Of a DNA stretch of 64,000 nucleotides, positions 1-12,478 are shown piece after piece; positions within the stretch are counted from its first letter, which is position 1, and the number at the start of each line of letters is the position of its first letter. Under the pieces are notes generated by a model, which worked only from the letters and a program-made list of their open reading frames with translations, was not told the origin of the DNA and ran no database searches. This stretch comes from Actinomyces urogenitalis DSM 15434 (GTDB taxonomy: Bacteria; Actinomycetota; Actinomycetes; Actinomycetales; Actinomycetaceae): positions 960,923 through 1,024,922 of the forward strand of contig NZ_DS999574.1 of the NCBI RefSeq assembly GCF_000159035.1. The letters are read 5' to 3'. The position numbers and the translations under genes are program-made.

Positions 1-103
1 AGGGGAGAGTCAGGGCCTACTCCTCCTCAAAGGCACCATCCGTCCCGTGACCCAGGAGACCGCGGGCGCGCCTGGGCCTGGCTAAGACAGGCGCACCCGG
101 CAC

Positions 104-976
104 CTAGCGTGAGGAGGCCAGGGCGAGCAGGATGATGCCGACCACGGCAAGGGTGATGCCAAGCGCGGTGGTGAGGGCCTCCCGCCGGGTCCGGGTCTCC
201 CCAAGCAGGATGATGCCGCCCAACGAGGAGATGACGAAGGCGAGCTGAGACAGCGCGAGTGAGGTGGCCACACCGACCGTCGAGGTCGACAGCAGCAAGA
301 TGACGTTGCCAACGGCCCACAGACCGCCACCGATGGCGCTGGGGGTGAAGGCCTCGCCGACAAGCGGCTCCTCGCGCGGCAGGATGACGGTGAACACCGC
401 GGCCCCCAGCAGCAGCCCGATTCCCATGGGGCCAACGGCGTCGGAGGAGGAGACGTCCACCAGGCGCAGCATGAAGGGGTAGATGCCGTAGAGCACGGAA
501 CAGATGATCGAGCAGATCAGCCCCTCGCGGTGCTGGGCCGGGGTGGGCCCGGACCCAGCGCCCTTCTCCTGCCACGAGCACGAGGCAGCGCCAGCGATGA
601 TCGCCACGAGAGCCGTCAGCCCCAGCGGCATGGCGCCAGGGGCGCGCCACTCTCCCAGCAGGATGATGCCGGCCAGGGCGTTGATGATGATCTGTCCTGA
701 GGCGTTGAGCGGCATCGTCCGGCTCACTCCCCAGGACTGGAAGGCGCGCAGGGTGAAGACGAGCGCCGTCGCCCACAGGACACCGGACAGCACTCCCCAG
801 AACGTGGCGTGCAGGCTCCACGCACCACCGGTCAGCGGCGCGGCGACGACGCTCACGACTCCCGCACCGGCCAGGACTGCGACGTTCTGACGGCGTGGGC
901 GAGCAGGCCAGGCGCCCATGATGAGCTGCTGGGTGCCGAACAGGAAGCAAGGAAGGAGGGCGAGGAGGAAGGCCAC
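104..976 (-). CDS. GRP-family (GlcU/RhaT-like) sugar permease
   Basis: Predicted inner-membrane transporter of 290 residues built almost wholly of hydrophobic helices (about ten), the size and pattern of the glucose/ribose uptake (GRP) branch of the drug/metabolite transporter superfamily. Family features seen are an N-terminal GTQQLIMG segment, a conserved MPLNASGQIIINALAG stretch near residues 88-103 and an ILLGEWR turn repeated as ILLGETRTRR near the C-terminus, reflecting the internal duplication of the fold. The start is GTG; a GGGAGG lies about 13 bases upstream, slightly far, so the true start could differ. It stands alone, divergent from the RNase HI gene. Substrate is not readable; a sugar or polyol by proton symport is the family expectation. 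Confidence 0.72.
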   Translation of the reverse strand: MAFLLALLPCFLFGTQQLIMGAWPARPRRQNVAVLAGAGVVSVVAAPLTGGAWSLHATFWGVLSGVLWATALVFTLRAFQSWGVSRTMPLNASGQIIINALAGIILLGEWRAPGAMPLGLTALVAIIAGAASCSWQEKGAGSGPTPAQHREGLICSIICSVLYGIYPFMLRLVDVSSSDAVGPMGIGLLLGAAVFTVILPREEPLVGEAFTPSAIGGGLWAVGNVILLLSTSTVGVATSLALSQLAFVISSLGGIILLGETRTRREALTTALGITLAVVGIILLALASSR

Positions 977-1101
977 GGGGTGACGTTATCCTCCCAGCGA
1001 CCCGCGAAGAAAACTCGTTCGACCACGCGTGATCCCGGCTCGCTGCGTCGGCTGGCGCGGTGGGACCCGGAGGGCGGCGGGGCACCGTTAGGGTGGTGCC
1101 C

Positions 1102-1671
1102 ATGACGATTATCGCGGCGGCGGACGGATCCGCCCTGGGCAACCCCGGCCCCGCTGGCTGGGCCTGGTACGTGGACGAGTCCTGCTGGGCGGCCGGAGGC
1201 TGGCCGGAGTCCACCAACAACAGGGGCGAGCTCACCGCCGTCCTGGAGCTTCTGCGTGCCACCGCCGCAGCGGGCCTGGCCGGCGAGGAGCTGCTCATTC
1301 AGGCCGACTCCCAGTACGTCATCAACTCCCTGACGAAGTGGCGCCACGGCTGGAAGAAGCGCGGCTGGCGCAAGGCCGATGGCAAGCCGGTGCTCAACGA
1401 GGACCTCATGAAGGCTCTCGACGCTGAGCTGGCGGGCCGCCAGGTGCGCTTCGAGTGGGTCAAGGGCCACGCCGGGCACCCGGCCAACGAGCGTGCTGAC
1501 GACCTGGCTCGCGGCGCTGCCACGGCCTACCAGCAGGGAGGCTCCGTCCCCTCGGGACCGGGGTGGCCCGGCGTGGCCGACGGCGGCCGCAACGGGCAGG
1601 ACGGGGACCTCGCCTCCCAGTCCTCGGGCGCTGCCCCGGCCTCGCCGCAGGCCCACGACACGCTTTTCTAA
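1102..1671 (+). CDS. rnhA: ribonuclease HI
   Basis: Cuts the RNA strand of RNA-DNA hybrids with two metal ions. The catalytic set is complete: D8 (AADGSALGNPGP), E43 (NNRGEL), D69 (QADSQYV), H123 (KGHAGHPANERAD) and D133. The basic loop GWKKRGWRK, typical of bacterial type I enzymes, is present at about residues 83-90. At 189 residues it is longer than the usual 150-155; the extra 45 C-terminal residues are Gly/Pro/Ala-rich and probably disordered. The ATG at 1102 is chosen because the protein then begins directly with the beta strand carrying D8; an upstream in-frame start would add 14 unconserved residues. It converges on ackA with a shared terminator between. Confidence 0.93.
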   Translation: MTIIAAADGSALGNPGPAGWAWYVDESCWAAGGWPESTNNRGELTAVLELLRATAAAGLAGEELLIQADSQYVINSLTKWRHGWKKRGWRKADGKPVLNEDLMKALDAELAGRQVRFEWVKGHAGHPANERADDLARGAATAYQQGGSVPSGPGWPGVADGGRNGQDGDLASQSSGAAPASPQAHDTLF

Positions 1672-1716
1672 CCGCTGACCGCTCACGCCGGGAAGGCTGT
1701 GAGCGGTCGCGCAGAC

Positions 1717-1753
1717 GCAACGGCCCCCGACGATGCTCGTCGGGGGCCGTTGC
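1717..1753. terminator. bidirectional terminator between rnhA and ackA
   Basis: A perfect 17-bp stem (arms 1717-1733 and 1737-1753, 3-base loop) lies between the convergent rnhA and ackA ends. A second, weaker 10-bp stem (1677-1686 with 1699-1708) precedes it just after the rnhA stop. There is no long T-run, as is common in high-GC actinobacteria. Confidence 0.8.
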
Positions 1754-1766
1754 TGTGGGGCGCGCC

Positions 1767-2951
1767 TCAGATGAGGGTCAGCGCCTGACGGGCGATGGCC
1801 AGCTCCTCATTGGTCGGGTAGACCGTGACGACGACGGCGGAGTCCTCGGTGGAGATGGTCGTGGGCTCCGAGATGCGCATCGGGTCCTTGTCCGGGTCGA
1901 TCTTGATCCCCAGGTAGGCCAGGCGCTCGCACAGGCCCTCGCGCACGCCCTTGTCGTTCTCGCCGATGCCAGCGGTGAAGGTCAGGGCGTCCAGGCCGCC
2001 CATGACCGCGGTGTAGGCACCGACGTACTTGGTCAGGCGGTGGAGGTAGATGTCCATGGACTCACGCGCCTGCTTGTCACCGGCGTCGATGAGCTTCCAG
2101 ACCTCGCGCATGTCCGACTCGCCGGTCAGGCCCTTCATGCCGGACTCGCGGTTGAACAGGTGGTCGATCTCGTCGATGCTCATGCCGGCCACGCGGGCCA
2201 GGTGGAAGACGGCGGCCGGGTCGATGTCACCGGTGCGCCCACCCATGATGAGGCCCTCCAGCGGGGTCAGGCCCATGGAGGTCTCCACGGCCTTGCCGTT
2301 CACGACGGCGGACACGGAGGCGCCGTTGCCCAGGTGCAGGACGATCTGCTTGAGGTCGTCACGGCCCAGGCGCTCGGAGATGGCCTGGGAGACGAACTGG
2401 TGGCTGGTGCCGTGAGCACCGTAGCGGCGGATGGAGTACTTGTCCGCGATCTCGCGGTTGAGGCCGTAACGGGCCGCCTCCTCCGGCAGGTCCTGGAAGA
2501 AGGCGGTGTCGAAGACGGCCACGTGCGGGACGTCGGACAGTAGCTTGCGGGCGACCTCGATGCCCTTGAGGTGGGCGGGGTTGTGCAGCGGGCCGAGCGG
2601 CACGAGCTCGTCGATCTTGGCCACGACCTCGTCGTCGATGAGGGCGGGGCCGGAGAAGTAGCGGCCGCCCTGGACCACGCGGTGGCCCACGGCCACGATG
2701 TGGGCGTCGGCCAGGGAGGGGCCGTGCTCCTCGAACAGGCGCAGGACCTCGGCCAGGCCGTAGCCATGGTCGGGAACGGGCTCGTCCAGCTCGATCTTCT
2801 GGCCGGCGTGCTTGTGCGTGATAGCGCCGATCGAGTCGCCGATGCGCTCGACGATGCCCGAGGCCAGCGAGTCGCCGGAGTCGGGGTCCACCAGCTGGTA
2901 CTTGATGGAGGAGGAACCGGAATTGATGACGAGGACGGTACGTGTGGTCAT
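1767..2951 (-). CDS. ackA: acetate kinase
   Basis: Transfers phosphate from acetyl phosphate to ADP, giving acetate and ATP, the energy-yielding last step of acetate fermentation. The 394-residue length is normal. Signature 1 (VLVINSGSSSIKYQ) is at the N-terminus, followed by GHRVVQGGRYFSGP (substrate arginine), FDTAFFQ (catalytic aspartate region), HLGNGASVSAV, GLTPLEGLIMGGRTGDIDP (signature 2) and the TAGIGEN nucleotide loop. ATG at 2951 is chosen over an 18-residue upstream extension because MTTRTVLVINSG is the family's usual beginning and GAAAGG sits about 8 bases before it. It lies 102 bases downstream of pta and is probably co-transcribed with it. Confidence 0.97.
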   Translation of the reverse strand: MTTRTVLVINSGSSSIKYQLVDPDSGDSLASGIVERIGDSIGAITHKHAGQKIELDEPVPDHGYGLAEVLRLFEEHGPSLADAHIVAVGHRVVQGGRYFSGPALIDDEVVAKIDELVPLGPLHNPAHLKGIEVARKLLSDVPHVAVFDTAFFQDLPEEAARYGLNREIADKYSIRRYGAHGTSHQFVSQAISERLGRDDLKQIVLHLGNGASVSAVVNGKAVETSMGLTPLEGLIMGGRTGDIDPAAVFHLARVAGMSIDEIDHLFNRESGMKGLTGESDMREVWKLIDAGDKQARESMDIYLHRLTKYVGAYTAVMGGLDALTFTAGIGENDKGVREGLCERLAYLGIKIDPDKDPMRISEPTTISTEDSAVVVTVYPTNEELAIARQALTLI

Positions 2952-3053
2952 GGGGTGCCTTTCTGTGGGCGCTCGTGACGGATAGAAGGAGCGGGCGGGC
3001 AGCACGGGGACGCTGGTACGGACCGATCGGCCCGCGGCCAGCGCCCCGATGCC

Positions 3054-5108
3054 TCAGCCCTGTGCCTGGACGGCGGTGATGGCGACGGTGTTGATGATGT
3101 CCTCAACCAGCGCGCCTCGTGACAGGTCGTTGACCGGCTTGTTCAGGCCCTGCAGCACCGGGCCGATCGCCACGGCGCCGGAGGAGCGCTGGACGGCCTT
3201 GTAGCCGATGTTGCCGGCTGACAGGTCCGGGAAGATGAAGACGGTGGCCTTACCTGCCACAGCCGATCCCGGCGCCTTCTTGGCGGCCACGGTCGGGTCG
3301 ATCGCGGCGTCGTACTGGATCGGGCCCTCCACGGCGAGCTCGGGAGCCTTGGCTCGCACGATCTCAGTGGCCTCGCGGACCTTGTCCACGTCCGCTCCCT
3401 TGCCGGAGGTGCCGGTGGAGAAGGAGAGCATGGCCACGCGGGGCTCGACGCCGAACTGGCGAGCGGTCTCGGCCGAGGAGATGGCGATGTCGGCCAGCTC
3501 GGCGGCGGTGGGCTCGGGGTTGACGGCGCAGTCACCGTAGACCAGGACCCGGTCCTCCAGGAGCATGAGGAAGACCGAGGAGACGATCGAGGTGCCTGGC
3601 TTGGTCTTGATGATCTGGAAGGAGGGGACGATCGTGTGGGCGGTGGTGTGAGCCGCGCCCGAGACCATGCCGTCGGCGTCGCCCATGTGCACCATCATCG
3701 TGCCGAAGTAGGACACGTCCTGGACCTTCTCGCGCGCCTGTTCCAGGGTCACGCCCTTCTTGGCACGCAGGCGGGCGAACTCGGCGGCGTACTTCTCCAG
3801 CAGCTCAGGGTCGGAGGTGGAGACCACACGGGCGGCGGCGATGTCCAGGCCCAGCTCGGTGGCGCGGGTGCGCACCGTCTCCTCCTCGCCCAGCAGGACG
3901 ACGTCGGAGATGCCGCGGCGCAGGATGGCGTCAGCGGCGTGGAGGATACGGTCGTCGTCAGGCTCAGGCAGGACGATCGTGCGGCGGTCGGCACGGGCCC
4001 GCTCAACCAGCTCTGCCTGGAACATGATCGGCGTGACCACGTCAGAGGGCTCAACCTCCAGGGCGCTGAGCAGCGCCTCCAGGTCCGCCTCCTGCTCGAA
4101 GGTGGTCACGGCGACGTCGATCTTGCGGTCTGAGGCGTGGGCCAGGCTGCCAGTGACGGCGCCGGCGACCTTGGCGGCCTCGAAGGTGTCCAGGGCGGTG
4201 GTCAGTACTGGGATCGGCTGGTCCAGTCCCTTGAGCAGCTGCAGGACGTAGGGGGCCGGCTCGAAGCCGCCGTTGAGGACCAGGGCCGCCAGGTTCGGGA
4301 AGCCGGAGGCGGCGTTGGCGGCGGCCAGGGAGATGAGAACGGCCGAGCGGTCAGCCGGGGTGATGACGACCTGCCCCTCGACCAGGCGCTCCAGCAGGTG
4401 CGAGACGTCCATGGCCCCCACGAGCAGGGACTCGGCTTCGCGGTCCAGCAGGGCGTCGTCGCCGGCGATGAGGTTGGCGTCCAGGGCGGTGGCGATCTCA
4501 CGCAGCGTGGGAGCGGTGAGGAAGGGGACGGCCGGCAGGGTCGTCGTCGTGACGCCGGGGACCTCGGCGATGGCGCTGGCCACCTCCTGGCGGGTCCCGG
4601 GCTGGCAGCGGTTGGCCAGCACCGCCACCGTGCGGGCGTGGTTCTCGGCGATCTCGGCGATGGAGACCTCCGCGGAGGAACGCACGTCAGCGGCGCTCTG
4701 GTCTCCAGAGACCACCAGCAGCACCGGGGCGCCGATGTTGGCGGCCACGCGGGCGTTGAGGGAGAGCTCGGGGGTGCCGGCGACGTCGTCGAAGTCAGAG
4801 CCGTCGATGATGACGACGTCGTGCTCGCGCGCCATGGCCCGGTAGGAGTCGACGATGCGGGTGAGGGCTTCCTCAGGGTCGGCGCGGAACTCGTCCCAGG
4901 TCACGCCCACGCAGGCGGCCGGGGAGGCGCTCGATCCTGAGCGGGACAGCAGCAGGCCCAGGACTGGGTCCTGCTCGCGGGTGGCCACGAAGGGGCGGAA
5001 CACGCCCACCTTCGCGACGACCTTGGTCAGAGAGGCGATGAGGCCAAGGGCCACGGTCGTCTTGCCGGTTCCGGCACTGGGTGAGGCGATGTAGATACTG
5101 CGCGCCAC
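3054..5108 (-). CDS. pta: phosphate acetyltransferase
   Basis: Converts acetyl-CoA and phosphate to acetyl phosphate, the partner step of acetate kinase. The 684-residue protein is the long bacterial form: an N-terminal P-loop domain with SAGTGKTT at residues 11-18, a central DRTGG-type regulatory region, and the C-terminal catalytic domain from about residue 360 (TPIMFQAELVERARADRRTI) with GMVSGAAHTTAHTIVPSFQ and the SAGNIGYKAVQR motif close to the end. A GTG start at 5108 is preferred: AGAAGGA lies 10 bases upstream, and the P-loop then sits where the family has it. An upstream in-frame start would add 39 unconserved residues. Confidence 0.95.
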   Translation of the reverse strand: MARSIYIASPSAGTGKTTVALGLIASLTKVVAKVGVFRPFVATREQDPVLGLLLSRSGSSASPAACVGVTWDEFRADPEEALTRIVDSYRAMAREHDVVIIDGSDFDDVAGTPELSLNARVAANIGAPVLLVVSGDQSAADVRSSAEVSIAEIAENHARTVAVLANRCQPGTRQEVASAIAEVPGVTTTTLPAVPFLTAPTLREIATALDANLIAGDDALLDREAESLLVGAMDVSHLLERLVEGQVVITPADRSAVLISLAAANAASGFPNLAALVLNGGFEPAPYVLQLLKGLDQPIPVLTTALDTFEAAKVAGAVTGSLAHASDRKIDVAVTTFEQEADLEALLSALEVEPSDVVTPIMFQAELVERARADRRTIVLPEPDDDRILHAADAILRRGISDVVLLGEEETVRTRATELGLDIAAARVVSTSDPELLEKYAAEFARLRAKKGVTLEQAREKVQDVSYFGTMMVHMGDADGMVSGAAHTTAHTIVPSFQIIKTKPGTSIVSSVFLMLLEDRVLVYGDCAVNPEPTAAELADIAISSAETARQFGVEPRVAMLSFSTGTSGKGADVDKVREATEIVRAKAPELAVEGPIQYDAAIDPTVAAKKAPGSAVAGKATVFIFPDLSAGNIGYKAVQRSSGAVAIGPVLQGLNKPVNDLSRGALVEDIINTVAITAVQAQG

Positions 5109-5330
5109 GTTGATGCGTTCCTTCTGTGGGTCTCGGGGTCGAGCCGAGCAGGTCGGTATGGCCGATCCCGCCCACCATTGATTGTGCCTCGAAGGAGGCG
5201 TACGAGGTAAGCGCATGGTGGTCAACGGGCGAAGGTCACTGTGTGGCGGACAGCACAGCGAGGGGGTGGGTCGGTTGCTGGGCGGCAGCCAGCCCGGCTG
5301 CCGGGGGCTGGAGGAGCGGCGAGGCCGGGC

Positions 5331-6356
5331 TCAGGCCGACTCGCGCCTGACCAGGCTCATCTCCAGCACGATGTCTCGGGCTGGGGCGCCGTCGGCCATC
5401 TCCAGGGCCAGGGTGGCTGCCTGGCGGCCCTGCTCGACCAGCGGCTGGTGGACGGTGGTGAGCGTGGGGGTGGTCTCGGTCGCGATCCGGTGATCGTCGA
5501 AGCCGATGACGCTGATGTCCTCAGGTAGCCGTCTGCCGTGGCGCTGGAGGGCGGCCAGGGCTCCTGCCGCGATGCGGTCCGAGGCGGCGAGCACGCCGTC
5601 GATATGCGGGTCGCCCTGCAGCAGGGTCTCCATACGCTCCAGGCCGGAGACGACGTCCCAGGCTCCGTAGCTCACGGAGACCGGTGGGCAGACCGGATCA
5701 AGGATCTCCCGGTAGCCCATCACGCGGTCCACGGCTGCGGGATTGTCCTCGGGGCCGGACAGGACGGCGATCCGGCGTCGCCCGCAGGACAGGAGGTGGT
5801 GGGCCGCCATCCGGGCGCCGACGACGTCGTCAGCGTAGACGTGGGCCATGGCTGAGGTGCGCTCCCGGGCACCGGGCTGTCCGCACAGGACGGTCGGCAG
5901 GGCAGCCTCCTCCAGGCTGGACAGCAGCTCCTGGCCGATGTAGGGCGTCAGCGCGATGACGGCGTCGGCGTTGCCCTGGGCCAGTCGCCGCCGGGCGCGG
6001 GCCTGCTCGAAGCTGGTGGCGGCCTGCAGCAGGAACGGGGCGGTGGTGGTCTCGGCCAGCCCCTCGTGGATGCCGCGCACCACCATCGCGTAGGTAGGGT
6101 CGGCGAACATCTCGTCCAGGGGCTCGGTGAAGACGATGGCGATCGCCTCCGCCCTGCCCAGGGCCAGCGCCCTGGCCTGCGGGTTCATGACGTAGCCCAC
6201 CTGCTCGGCCGCCGCGCGGACTCGCTCCTTGGTGTCCTCGGTGACCTTGGGGGACCCGTTGAGAGCGCGTGAGACGGTGGCCTTGGACATCCCGATGAGG
6301 TCGGCGACGTCCTGGAGAGTCGCGGCGGTGCGTCGGCTGGCGGTGCGTCGGGTCAT
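5331..6356 (-). CDS. LacI-family regulator next to the beta-galactosidase operon (EbgR-like)
   Basis: A 341-residue repressor with an N-terminal LacI helix-turn-helix (ATLQDVADLIGMSKATVSRALNGSPKV, about residues 12-36) and hinge, then a periplasmic-binding-protein-like sugar domain ending in the usual ISVIGFDDHRIATETTPTLTTVHQP region. It is divergent from the galactosidase gene and the 101-base gap holds a LacI-type palindrome at 6423-6436. By position it most likely represses the galactosidase/EbgC pair and itself, as EbgR does in Escherichia coli. GGAGA lies 8 bases before the ATG. Confidence 0.88.
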   Translation of the reverse strand: MTRRTASRRTAATLQDVADLIGMSKATVSRALNGSPKVTEDTKERVRAAAEQVGYVMNPQARALALGRAEAIAIVFTEPLDEMFADPTYAMVVRGIHEGLAETTTAPFLLQAATSFEQARARRRLAQGNADAVIALTPYIGQELLSSLEEAALPTVLCGQPGARERTSAMAHVYADDVVGARMAAHHLLSCGRRRIAVLSGPEDNPAAVDRVMGYREILDPVCPPVSVSYGAWDVVSGLERMETLLQGDPHIDGVLAASDRIAAGALAALQRHGRRLPEDISVIGFDDHRIATETTPTLTTVHQPLVEQGRQAATLALEMADGAPARDIVLEMSLVRRESA

Positions 6357-6414
6357 GACTGGTTCTCCGGGCAGAGGTGGAACGGTGCGGCAAGTACGGG
6401 AAAGAGGAAGGTGC

Positions 6415-9875
<3,461 letters not shown>

Positions 9876-9904
9876 GCGCTGGTGGCACTGCCCGCCGGCG
9901 TCAC

Positions 9905-9967
9905 TTGAGGCCCTCATCGGTTGGTTCCCATGCTGCCAGCACGGGAACCAACCGATGAGGGCCTCAA
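9905..9967. terminator. long perfect hairpin between convergent operons
   Basis: Two 25-base arms (9905-9929 and 9943-9967) are perfect complements around a 13-base loop. It sits between the EbgC-like gene and the convergent GH63-like gene and should terminate both. A stem this long and exact is stronger than usual. Confidence 0.8.
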
Positions 9968-9978
9968 ACAAGGTGTGG

Positions 9979-11607
9979 TCACGCCTCCTGGGAACGCCGC
10001 ATCGCGATGTCGATCGCCAGCGCGGCAGACCAGCCGAATAGCACCGTGGCGCTGTCTGCGCGTTGACCGGTGTCCGGGGTGAAGTACTCACACGGACCGG
10101 CCGAGGCGACCAGCGCCAGGAGCTCGTCCTCGATCTGTCGTGCCAGGTCGAGGTAGCCGTGGCGGCGCAGCCCCTGGCAGACGAGCCACGAGGTGTTGAC
10201 CCACACCGGGCCTCTCCACATGCGTGTGCGCGAGAACGACGGGTCGTCGATGGCCACGGTAGGGATCCGGTAGCGCGTGGCGAAACGGCCTCCCTCGGTG
10301 AGGTCACGGACCAGGGCCTCGACCATGTCCTGGGGCAGCTGGGGGACGAGCAACGGCATGAGTGAGACCACGGTGGCCGGAGCCAGGTCGCGCCCGTCCT
10401 CAGCCTGGGCCGGGAACATCTTCCTGTGCGGGTCCCAGCGTGCTACGAGCTGGTCGGTCAGGCGCTGGGCGCGGGCCTCTGCCTGGTGGGCTTCCGCCTC
10501 TGCACCGTCCTCGCGCTCCCATCGGGCCACGGTGAGCTCAGAGGCGATGAGGTAGGACGCAAGGTCAGGGGAGGCCACTAGGGCGTCGTCATCAAAGACG
10601 GGGCTGTCGTCGAGCCCCGAGGAGTAGGGGTGCAGGTAGCACGGCAGGCCCTGCCTGGAGGAGTGCTCATACCACCAGCGCAGGTTGGAGCGCACCGCCT
10701 CACCCAGCTTCTGGCGCACGCCGGCGTGCCCGTGGCTGGCCAGGGCGTCGACTGCCAGGGCCAGCAGGGGTGGCTTGGTCAGTGGTACCTCCTGCCCGTC
10801 GAGACTGGGCGAGGCCAGCTCGCGCAGCCGTGCCAGGTCCGCCGGCGGAAGGTCCGCGGAGGAGGCCAGCACCCCGCCGTCGTGGGTCACGTCCGGCAGC
10901 TGACCGTCGGACCGCTGGTAGCGCACGGCGAGCTGTAGCTGCTCGGCGGCGAGCTGTGGATCGCCCCACGCCAGGCCCAGGGCGATGAAGTAGGAGTCCC
11001 ACTGCCAGGCGCCGAGGTAACCGATCTTGGACGGGACGACGGCGGTGGCTGGCGCGCCGGGGGTCTCCAACACGACGGTGTTGACGCCGAGCGTCCACCA
11101 GCACTGGCGCACCATCTCCTGCCAGCGCTCGTGCGGGCGTGGGCAGCGCGCCATCCAGCTGCGGGTGCGTTCGACTACCGCGTCGCGGGCCTCAGCAAGC
11201 TCGGGTTCGGGGGCCAGGTGGGCGTTCAGACCGGGATCCGCTGGCCAGCCCCCGCCCCGTTCCAGCACGACGGCGTCGCCCGGCCTGGTGACCAGGCTCG
11301 CCTGCTCAGTGCTCACCGTGCAGCCGGCCGGCAGGTGGGTCAGGACCACACTGCCGGCGGGGGTCAGTGTGAGGCTGGCGCCATTGGACATGATGAGCTC
11401 GGCCGGGGTGACGGCGCGGACGGTCGCCGGCTCGCCGTCGTCGGCCAGGCGGATCCTGGCGGCCGTAGAGGCCTCCTCGGGGCGTTCGTAGGCCGACTCG
11501 TAGACCACGAGGTCGGCCTCGTCGCGGTAGACGAGCAGGCGTGAGCCGATCGTGGTGAAGGGGACGCTACGCAGATCGACGAGGCAGTCAAGGAAGGTGG
11601 TGTCCAT
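9979..11607 (-). CDS. GH63-like (alpha/alpha)6 barrel glycoside hydrolase
   Basis: A 542-residue cytoplasmic glycosidase of the six-hairpin class related to GH63 (YgjK, mannosylglycerate hydrolase). It has a short N-terminal beta domain, then the barrel with GYLGAWQWDSYFIALGLAWG, PYSSGLDDSP (Asp333/334, expected general acid), RTRMWRGPVWVNTSWLV and CEYFTPDTGQ (Glu507, expected base). These match the acid/base layout of GH63. It is the last gene of a five-gene operon, three bases after the MalG-type permease, so it probably hydrolyses the sugar that the ABC importer brings in. The substrate is likely an alpha-linked glucoside or a glycosylated small molecule, but the sequence does not say which. 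Confidence 0.8.
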   Translation of the reverse strand: MDTTFLDCLVDLRSVPFTTIGSRLLVYRDEADLVVYESAYERPEEASTAARIRLADDGEPATVRAVTPAELIMSNGASLTLTPAGSVVLTHLPAGCTVSTEQASLVTRPGDAVVLERGGGWPADPGLNAHLAPEPELAEARDAVVERTRSWMARCPRPHERWQEMVRQCWWTLGVNTVVLETPGAPATAVVPSKIGYLGAWQWDSYFIALGLAWGDPQLAAEQLQLAVRYQRSDGQLPDVTHDGGVLASSADLPPADLARLRELASPSLDGQEVPLTKPPLLALAVDALASHGHAGVRQKLGEAVRSNLRWWYEHSSRQGLPCYLHPYSSGLDDSPVFDDDALVASPDLASYLIASELTVARWEREDGAEAEAHQAEARAQRLTDQLVARWDPHRKMFPAQAEDGRDLAPATVVSLMPLLVPQLPQDMVEALVRDLTEGGRFATRYRIPTVAIDDPSFSRTRMWRGPVWVNTSWLVCQGLRRHGYLDLARQIEDELLALVASAGPCEYFTPDTGQRADSATVLFGWSAALAIDIAMRRSQEA

Positions 11608-11610
11608 CGC

Positions 11611-12474
11611 TCAGCGCCCTCCCAGCCCGGAGGTGGCCAGAGACTCGATGATCTGGCGCTGGCCGATGAGGAAGGCGATGAGCATCGGGATAGTGGACAG
11701 CGACGTGGCGGCCATGACGATGCCGTAGTTCATACCTCCGAACTGCCCGTTGAACTGGCTGAGCAGCAGCGGGACGGTGAACAGCTCGGTGGAGTTGAGC
11801 AGGACCAGGGGAAGCAGGAAGTTGTTCCACGCGTCCAGGGCCACGATGATGCCCAGGGCTCCCATTCCCGGCCGGATCGCCGGGAGGATGACCTTCCAGT
11901 AGATCCGCCAGCGCGAGGCGCCGTCGATCATGGCAGCCTCCTCCAGCTCACGCGGGATCGAGGCGATGAACTGGCGCATGAGGAAGACCCCGAAGGGATT
12001 GACCAGGATGGCAGGGACGATGAGGGCCAGGTGAGAGTCCACCCAGCCGATCTTGGCCATGAGGAAGTAGAAGGGCACGAGCGTGACCTGCTTGGGCACC
12101 ATCTGCATCGCCAGAAAGATGCCGAAGATGACCTTGGACCCCTTGAAGGGCAGGCGGCTGAATCCGTAGGCCGCCATCGAGGTGGTCAGCAGGGTTCCGG
12201 CCACCACGAGGACGGTGATGTAGAAGGAGTTGAGGTAGGCCCGGCCAAAGGGCAAGGCGTTCCAGGCATCCGGCCAGTTGGTGAAGATCCACGGGTCGGG
12301 CAGGGCTGACAGCGGGTCGGTCAGCAGCTGGCTGAGCGGCTTGAAGGAGGTGAGCACCATCCAGATGAATGGCGCGACCATCATCAAGCCAACGGCCAGG
12401 AGGACCAGGTGCTTGAGGGGCGGTACCAGGCTGCGCAGAGCGCGACGTGGAGCTGAAGAAGCGATCGTGCTCAT
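11611..12474 (-). CDS. ABC sugar importer permease, MalG type
   Basis: A 287-residue inner-membrane permease of the carbohydrate uptake CUT1 class. It has six predicted helices, and the coupling EAA loop is clear (ELEEAAMIDGASRWRIYWKVILPAIRPG). The ATG at 12474 begins four bases after the stop of the preceding permease, typical of coupled translation. It acts with the neighbouring MalF-type permease and lipoprotein. No ATPase gene is in this operon, so a shared MsmK/MsiK-type ATPase encoded elsewhere is expected, as in many actinobacteria. Confidence 0.92.
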   Translation of the reverse strand: MSTIASSAPRRALRSLVPPLKHLVLLAVGLMMVAPFIWMVLTSFKPLSQLLTDPLSALPDPWIFTNWPDAWNALPFGRAYLNSFYITVLVVAGTLLTTSMAAYGFSRLPFKGSKVIFGIFLAMQMVPKQVTLVPFYFLMAKIGWVDSHLALIVPAILVNPFGVFLMRQFIASIPRELEEAAMIDGASRWRIYWKVILPAIRPGMGALGIIVALDAWNNFLLPLVLLNSTELFTVPLLLSQFNGQFGGMNYGIVMAATSLSTIPMLIAFLIGQRQIIESLATSGLGGR

Positions 12475-12478
12475 GACA

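Noticed and set aside
1-103. Possible end of a gene at the window start
   Set aside because: No frame shows recognisable protein sequence; the 103 bases before the permease stop hold nothing I can support.
27-1298. Long open frame on the minus strand overlapping the permease and RNase HI
   Set aside because: It has no domain, is rich in Arg/Ala/Pro as are shadow frames in high-GC DNA, and overlaps two well-supported genes.
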